Positions 31,146-35,520 of a DNA stretch of 35,520 bases are shown one piece after another (the first letter of the stretch is position 1; the number at the start of each line of letters is the position of its first letter). Source of the DNA: Aquificaceae bacterium (lineage in GTDB: Bacteria > Aquificota > Aquificia > Aquificales > Aquificaceae); contig JBBKAW010000034.1 in assembly GCA_037722135.1 (NCBI GenBank), positions 19,036-54,555 on the forward strand. The letters run 5' to 3'. The position numbers and the translations under genes were made by a program. Under the pieces are notes generated by a model, which was given only the letters and a program-made list of their open reading frames with translations, was not told the origin of the DNA and ran no database searches.

Positions 31146-32977
31146 ATCTTTATGGGTTTTATCTTTACCGCCACCTCATCTGGATTTATCACATCACCCA
31201 CAGATATAAGCACTTCCTCCACAACACCTTCCACAGGACTGTGAACCTCATTTTCCATCTTCATGGCTTCTACCACAAAGAGCACATCACCCTCTTTCAC
31301 AGTCTGTCCTACACTTACCTTTACATTTACGACTTTTCCAGAAATAGGTGAAGTCACATCCCCAACACCCACAGGTCTTGGTCTTTTAGGCTTTACCTCC
31401 ATAGCAGAGGTTATTTCACCGTAGGGTGATGGTATATTTTTTAGTTCTTTGAGAGGTTTGAGTATAACCTCCTCTAACTTTCCATCAAGCCTGATAAAGA
31501 AAGGTCTTCCTTCCGCAGTAGGCTCTCCCCTTCCTGCTATTTGAACATGATACTGTTCTCCATGAACGGTCACTATAAACTCCACAGGTATGTTTTCTCT
31601 CTTTTCTTCAATAGGCTCTTCTGGAGGGAGTTTCTCTCCTTTTTCTCTGAATTCAAAAAACTCTTTGGCAACCAATGGAAAGAGGGCGTAGGACAGTATA
31701 TCTTCTTCGCTCTTTGCACCAGCCTTTATGGCTTCTTCTCTGACCTTTGGTAGCTCTGGTTCAAGCAAGTCCGCAGGTCTTATATGATATATGGGCTCTT
31801 CCTCTCCGAGGATTTTCTTTATGAGCTCCTCACTGATGGGTGCAGGTGGTCTGCCATATAGCCCCTTTACGTAGTCCTTTGTTTCCTTTGTAACCACTTT
31901 GTATCTCTCTCCATGTAGCACATTAAGAAAAGCCTGAGAGCCTACTATTTGGCTTGTAGGCGTAACAAGAGGTGGATATCCAAGGTCTTGACGGACCCTG
32001 ACAACCTCCTCAAGCACCTCTGGTAGTTTTTCCTCCATACCCTGCTCTCTTAATTGGCTTATAAAGTTGGATATCATACCCCCAGGAACTTGATGCAAAA
32101 GAACTCCCACGTCTGGATAAGGTGGCAGAACATCGTATTTCTTATACTTTGTCCTTATACTTGCAAAGAGGTCTCCAGCCTTTTGATAAAGCTTTTCGTC
32201 CACTTTAACCTCATAGCCAAACTCCCTTAGCACATAGATCATGGTCTCGCCGGGTGGGTGAGAGGTTTGACAAGAAAGGCTATAAAAGACCGTATCTATC
32301 ATGTCCGCACCCGCTTCTATACCCTTGAGCTGTGCCATCTCTGCAAGGTCCGCAGTGGTTTGAGTATGGAGATGAACTGGATAGTTTGGAAACTCAGACT
32401 TGAGAGCCTTTACCAATTCATAGGCTACCTTTGGAGACAGCAGTCCTGCCTGGTCTTTTATAGAAATAATATCTATTCCCATATTCACCAGTTCTTTTGC
32501 AACATTAACGTAATACTCCACCGTATGCACTGGGCTTATGGTATAAGAGAGCACTCCCTTAACTATTGCCCCCACCTTCTTGGCGGTTTCTATGGATTTT
32601 CTCATATTTCTTGTATCGTTAAGAGCGTCAAAGATCCTAAAGACTTCTATACCGTTATCGTATGCTCTTTTTACAAATTCCTCCACCACATCGTCCGCAT
32701 AGTGCCTATAGCCAACTACATTTTGTCCTCTTAGGAGCATTTCAAGTTTTGTATTTGGAGCATGTTTTTTGAAAAGCCTTAGCCTTTCCCAAGGGTCTTC
32801 CTTTAGATACCTAAGACAAACATCAAAGGTTGCCCCACCCCATACCTCAAGAGACCAGAAACCACACTTGTCAAGTATGCTTACTATTTCAAGCATATCC
32901 TCCGTTCTTACTCTTGTCGCAAGCAAAGACTGGATACCATCCCTGAGAGAAACATCTGTTATAAAAATCTCTCGCAT
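31142..32977 (-). CDS. Biotin-dependent carboxylase carboxyltransferase subunit (PycB/CfiA/OadA family)
   Basis: A 611-aa subunit that moves CO2 from carboxybiotin to a 2-oxo acid (pyruvate or, in Hydrogenobacter, 2-oxoglutarate for the reductive TCA cycle). Order: HMGL-like TIM barrel (about 1-270) with LRDGIQSLLATRVRT, the carbamylated-Lys candidate Lys174 (ISIKDQAGLL) and VHLHTQTTADL; PYC/OADA helical domain (about 290-480); biotinyl domain (about 540-611) with the attachment motif EAMKMENEVHSP. The usual AHQS motif reads GIQS, and the usual HLHCH reads HLHTQ. Start ATG 32977 fits the family; a TTG at 33007 is the only longer option. No biotin carboxylase partner gene lies in the window. 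pycB and cfiA cannot be told apart by eye. Confidence 0.9.
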   Translation of the reverse strand: MREIFITDVSLRDGIQSLLATRVRTEDMLEIVSILDKCGFWSLEVWGGATFDVCLRYLKEDPWERLRLFKKHAPNTKLEMLLRGQNVVGYRHYADDVVEEFVKRAYDNGIEVFRIFDALNDTRNMRKSIETAKKVGAIVKGVLSYTISPVHTVEYYVNVAKELVNMGIDIISIKDQAGLLSPKVAYELVKALKSEFPNYPVHLHTQTTADLAEMAQLKGIEAGADMIDTVFYSLSCQTSHPPGETMIYVLREFGYEVKVDEKLYQKAGDLFASIRTKYKKYDVLPPYPDVGVLLHQVPGGMISNFISQLREQGMEEKLPEVLEEVVRVRQDLGYPPLVTPTSQIVGSQAFLNVLHGERYKVVTKETKDYVKGLYGRPPAPISEELIKKILGEEEPIYHIRPADLLEPELPKVREEAIKAGAKSEEDILSYALFPLVAKEFFEFREKGEKLPPEEPIEEKRENIPVEFIVTVHGEQYHVQIAGRGEPTAEGRPFFIRLDGKLEEVILKPLKELKNIPSPYGEITSAMEVKPKRPRPVGVGDVTSPISGKVVNVKVSVGQTVKEGDVLFVVEAMKMENEVHSPVEGVVEEVLISVGDVINPDEVAVKIKPIKI

Positions 32978-32983
32978 AGGAAA

Positions 32984-32992
32984 ATTATACCA
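32984..32992 (-). promoter_or_regulatory. Internal extended -10 promoter before the carboxylase gene
   Basis: On the minus strand TGGTATAAT (32992-32984) is TGN plus perfect TATAAT and ends 6 nt before ATG 32977. The thiL stop codon TAA (32987-32985) lies within the TATAAT box. There is no good Shine-Dalgarno sequence for the carboxylase, so a leaderless internal transcript is likely. Confidence 0.6.
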
Positions 32993-33911
32993 CCCTAAAG
33001 TGGTCAAAACCCGTAGGTTTTAGAGGTTTACCGTCAAGAAAAACACCCTCACCCTCTTCCACAAAACCTATCTGCACCATACTTAGAAAGGGATTCAACC
33101 TTTCAGGAGGATGAGTAAACAAAAGCTCATAGTCCTCTCCACCAGAGAGTGCATACTCAAGCGGGTCTTTGCCATGTCTTTTGCAAAAGCTCACAAGTTC
33201 TTGAGATATGGGTATCTTGTCAGAAAAAAGGCTAATCTTTACTTGGCTTGCCTTTGAGAGTTTTTCCACATCCGAAGAGAGCCCATCGCTTATATCCATG
33301 CTGGCATTGGCATATTTGGATATATGCCTTATAAAGTCTATCCTTGCGGTAGGTCTTAGATGTTTCTCTATGAGCCTTAGTTCAAAATCTTCGTAGTGCT
33401 TTTTCTCCATTTGAAGAAGTTCAAGCCCAGCCCTTGAGTCACCCAAAGTTCCAGAAACAAAAACTCCATCCCCCACCTTTGCACCACCTCTTCCTACAAA
33501 CCTATCCGCCTTGCCAATCATGAAAATATCCAAACCGAGCTTATCACCCTTGCTTATGTTTCCACCCACTACCTGACAGGAATAAAACTCACAAGCCTTC
33601 TTTATGCCCAGGTATATATCCTCCACGTATCTTACCTCTAAGTCTGGCAAGATTAGAGAAACAAGACAGTAAAGTGGCTCTCCACCATTTGCCACCACAT
33701 CGCTCACATTCACCGATATAGCCTTCCAACCTATGGCAGAGGGTGGATAGTGAATTCTGAAATGTCTATCCTGAAGAAGTAGGTCGCAGGTTAAAAGCAA
33801 GGTATGCTCTTGAAGTTTTATAGGTGCGGTGTCATCTCCTATAATGTGGCTATTTAGTAATCCCTTGAGCCTTTCTATGAGACCAAATTCGCCTATTTCG
33901 GATATCTTCAT
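32985..33911 (-). CDS. thiL: Thiamine-monophosphate kinase
   Basis: Phosphorylates thiamine monophosphate to thiamine diphosphate, the cofactor of 2-oxoacid oxidoreductases. The 308-aa protein begins GEFGLIERLKGLL, has IGDDTAPI (metal/ATP site), VNVSDVVANGGEPLY, the MDISDGLSSD signature near residue 205, and SGGEDYELLFT. All are ThiL motifs. The start overlaps the NIL-domain gene by 4 nt. Placement beside a 2-oxoacid carboxylase may be coincidental. Confidence 0.96.
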   Translation of the reverse strand: MKISEIGEFGLIERLKGLLNSHIIGDDTAPIKLQEHTLLLTCDLLLQDRHFRIHYPPSAIGWKAISVNVSDVVANGGEPLYCLVSLILPDLEVRYVEDIYLGIKKACEFYSCQVVGGNISKGDKLGLDIFMIGKADRFVGRGGAKVGDGVFVSGTLGDSRAGLELLQMEKKHYEDFELRLIEKHLRPTARIDFIRHISKYANASMDISDGLSSDVEKLSKASQVKISLFSDKIPISQELVSFCKRHGKDPLEYALSGGEDYELLFTHPPERLNPFLSMVQIGFVEEGEGVFLDGKPLKPTGFDHFRVV

Positions 33912-34150
33912 TCTGTAAATATCTGCCCTTCTATGGGTTGAACTAAAACGCCCTTGTCTTCTATGAACTTCATAACCCTTTCTATTTCTTCCGCTTCTCC
34001 TTCAATTTCAACGGTGAGTATGCCCGTATCTCTTGTGACTTTTGCGGTTCTTATGTTAACAACCACATCAAAACTCTTGCATACCATACATAGAATGGGG
34101 TCTTTCACTCTCTCTTCTGGATATATGAGCTGAAGTCTAATAAGGTTCAT
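33908..34150 (-). CDS. Small NIL-domain protein with a CxxC pair
   Basis: An 80-aa protein matching the NIL (ferredoxin-like, ACT-like) domain, which is found at the C-terminus of methionine ABC ATPases and beside ferredoxins: the ILCMVCKSFDVVVNIRTAKV first helix-strand and GILTVEIEGEAEEIERVMKF second half fit well. It stands alone as a single domain. Cys21 and Cys24 form a CxxC in the first helix, not a general feature of NIL. A ligand-sensing role is inference. It is the first gene of the thiL operon and starts without a Shine-Dalgarno sequence. Confidence 0.8.
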   Translation of the reverse strand: MNLIRLQLIYPEERVKDPILCMVCKSFDVVVNIRTAKVTRDTGILTVEIEGEAEEIERVMKFIEDKGVLVQPIEGQIFTE

Positions 34151-34157
34151 GGGTAGT

Positions 34158-34187
34158 ATTATATCAGAATCTTGAGTATTTGGTCAG
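34158..34187 (-). promoter_or_regulatory. Extended -10 promoter of the NIL-thiL operon, leaderless start predicted
   Basis: On the minus strand TGATATAAT (34166-34158) is TGN plus perfect TATAAT; a weak -35, CTGACC (34187-34182), lies 18 nt upstream. The box ends 7 nt before ATG 34150 and the intervening ACTACCC has no Shine-Dalgarno match. It lies in the 93-bp gap after glyA, where no terminator was seen. Confidence 0.65.
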
Positions 34188-34243
34188 TAAATTCAGACTT
34201 TTTTCTAAGAAAGACTTCAAAGGCAACTCCCTTACCTTCTTTG

Positions 34244-35520
34244 TTAAATATGGATTGTTTTGCTATAAGAAAGCTCATCTACTACCTCTTTAAGTTCAGG
34301 ATAGAGTGGAAACTGTTGGCAAAGTTCTATCACCTCTTTGCTGACTTTCTCTATAGTATCACTATCCTCTATGTTGTTTATAACCTGTGCTATGAGCCTT
34401 GCTATGTATCTCATCTCATCTTCCTTCATACCTCTTGTAGTCATGGCAGGCGTTCCTATCCTTATACCGCTTGTCTTTGTGGGTGGAAGTGGGTCAAAGG
34501 GAACTGCGTTTTTGTTTACCGTTATGTTTGCTCTGCCAAGAGCTTCTTCCGCCTGTTTACCAGTTATTCCCTTGTTTCTAAGGTCAAGAAGCACAATGTG
34601 GCTGTCTGTTCCGTTGGATACCACCTTAAAACCAAGCCTCATAAACTCTTCCGCCATGGCTTGGGCGTTTTTAACCACCTGTCTTGCGTATCTTTTGAAC
34701 TCTTCCGTCATGGCTTCTTTGAAGGCTACTGCCTTGGCTGCGATTACATGCATAAGTGGACCACCTTGTATTCCCGGAAATACGCTTTTATCTATATCCT
34801 TTGCAAACTCCGCCTTGCAGAGGATAAAGCCTCCCCTTGGACCTCTCAGGGTCTTGTGGGTTGTGGAAGTTACAAAGTGAGCATAAGGCACAGGATTAGG
34901 ATATACACCACCTGCTATCAAACCCGAGTAGTGTGCCATATCTACCATAAGGTAAGCACCCACCTCCTCCGCTATTTGGGCAAACTTTTCCCAATCTATA
35001 ACTCTTGGATATGCGGAGGCACCAGCTACTATGAGCTTAGGCTTGTGCTCTTTTGCCAACCTATAGACTTGGTCGTAGTCTATAAGCTCTGTCTCGGGGT
35101 TTAGCCCATAGTAGACCACGTTATATATCTTTCCAGAGAAGTTTACCTTAGCACCGTGAGAGAGGTGTCCTCCGTGGGCAAGGTCCATACCCAGTATGGT
35201 ATCTCCTGGCTTTAGGACCGCCATATATACCGCCATGTTTGCCTGAGAGCCAGAATGAGGCTGAACGTTGGCGTGCTCCGCTCCATAGAGTTCTTTTACT
35301 CTCTTTATGGCAAGGTCTTCTACAATATCCACAAACTCACAACCACCGTAATACCTCTTGTGTGGCAATCCCTCCGCATACTTGTTGGTAAGCACAGAGC
35401 CTTGTGCTTCCATAACCGCAAGGGATGTGAAGTTTTCTGAAGCTATAAGCTCAAGGTGATAAAACTGCCTTTCGTATTCCTTTACTATGGCTTCGTATAT
35501 CTCTGGGTCCGTATGCCTTA
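34244..35520 (-). CDS. glyA: Serine hydroxymethyltransferase, first residues cut by window edge
   Basis: PLP enzyme interconverting serine and glycine with tetrahydrofolate, the main source of one-carbon units. The frame is open to the right edge and reads [19 protein letters not shown] there, so only one or two N-terminal residues are missing; an internal ATG at 35413 is not the start. It has [26 protein letters not shown], the PLP-lysine motif [15 protein letters not shown] and [15 protein letters not shown]. About 425 residues are visible. The sequence reads very like the Aquifex enzyme, supporting the taxonomic guess. Confidence 0.97.
   Translation of the reverse strand, partial: RHTDPEIYEAIVKEYERQFYHLELIASENFTSLAVMEAQGSVLTNKYAEGLPHKRYYGGCEFVDIVEDLAIKRVKELYGAEHANVQPHSGSQANMAVYMAVLKPGDTILGMDLAHGGHLSHGAKVNFSGKIYNVVYYGLNPETELIDYDQVYRLAKEHKPKLIVAGASAYPRVIDWEKFAQIAEEVGAYLMVDMAHYSGLIAGGVYPNPVPYAHFVTSTTHKTLRGPRGGFILCKAEFAKDIDKSVFPGIQGGPLMHVIAAKAVAFKEAMTEEFKRYARQVVKNAQAMAEEFMRLGFKVVSNGTDSHIVLLDLRNKGITGKQAEEALGRANITVNKNAVPFDPLPPTKTSGIRIGTPAMTTRGMKEDEMRYIARLIAQVINNIEDSDTIEKVSKEVIELCQQFPLYPELKEVVDELSYSKTIHI

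Noticed and set aside
32258-32734. A 158-aa plus-strand frame inside the carboxylase gene
   Set aside because: Antisense to conserved TIM-barrel codons, with no recognisable domain and no initiation signal.
34172-35104. A 310-aa plus-strand open frame opposite glyA
   Set aside because: It lies fully antisense to a highly conserved enzyme, its translation is rich in Cys, Tyr and Phe with no domain-like pattern, and it has no ribosome binding site.

Overview
The window reads as a gene-dense stretch of the chromosome of a thermophilic bacterium of the Aquificaceae (Hydrogenobacter/Thermocrinis-like). This is an inference. The serine hydroxymethyltransferase, PycB/CfiA-type carboxylase, CTP synthase and GroEL read like Aquificales proteins; Arg is mostly AGA/AGG and Ile often ATA; genes overlap by 1-50 nt; and there is almost no intergenic DNA. 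Nearly all genes are housekeeping. No CRISPR array, prophage, insertion sequence or rRNA was seen.

Layout. (1) Minus strand 1-2663: LptE-like envelope protein, zinc-ribbon protein, ribD, fmt (cut by the window edge). (2) Plus strand 2681-7711: a seven-gene Mrp/Mbh-type cation/proton antiporter operon, divergent from (1) across only 17 bp. (3) Plus strand 7733-9287: eno with an overlapping ftsB/divIC-like gene. (4) Plus strand 9325-14954: cpoB/ybgF-like lipoprotein, uppS, cdsA, pmbA, a two-TM protein, and a 531-aa protein of unknown function with two degenerate receiver-like domains and a nearly perfect 207-bp tandem duplication. (5) Minus strand 22307-14947: ispE, tRNA-Gln(UUG), prs, rplY, pth, ppa, kdsD, dxr and a peptide-type ABC substrate-binding protein, almost all overlapping or tightly spaced. 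(6) 22308-22931: the only loose region, holding an internally deleted Rpn-family nuclease remnant and the groE promoter. (7) Plus strand 22932-24918: groES-groEL and an intrinsic terminator. (8) Minus strand 24915-26972: SulP anion transporter with an unusual Cys-containing C-terminal extension. (9) Plus strand 27040-29363: nitrilase-family amidase and pyrG. (10) Minus strand 34150-29335: NIL-domain protein, thiL, pycB/cfiA-like carboxylase subunit, PhoB-like response regulator, membrane metallophosphoesterase; upstream of it glyA, cut at the right edge.

The most striking signal is regulatory. Genes at the head of transcription units mostly lack a Shine-Dalgarno sequence and carry a TATAAT-like box only 6-10 nt before the ATG, often with a TGN extension, which predicts leaderless mRNAs. 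Genes inside operons and groES use clear GGAGG-type sites. At 2664-2680 this becomes extreme: an 11-bp palindromic box (center base excepted) sits exactly midway between two divergent ATGs whose A residues are 18 bp apart, so one symmetric element could start two leaderless mRNAs. Other points of note are a tRNA-Gln gene whose first 10 nt contain the end and stop codon of ispE, an Mbh-ordered antiporter with a fused MbhD-MbhE-MrpB subunit and no hydrogenase, and a carboxyltransferase with changed active-site positions.
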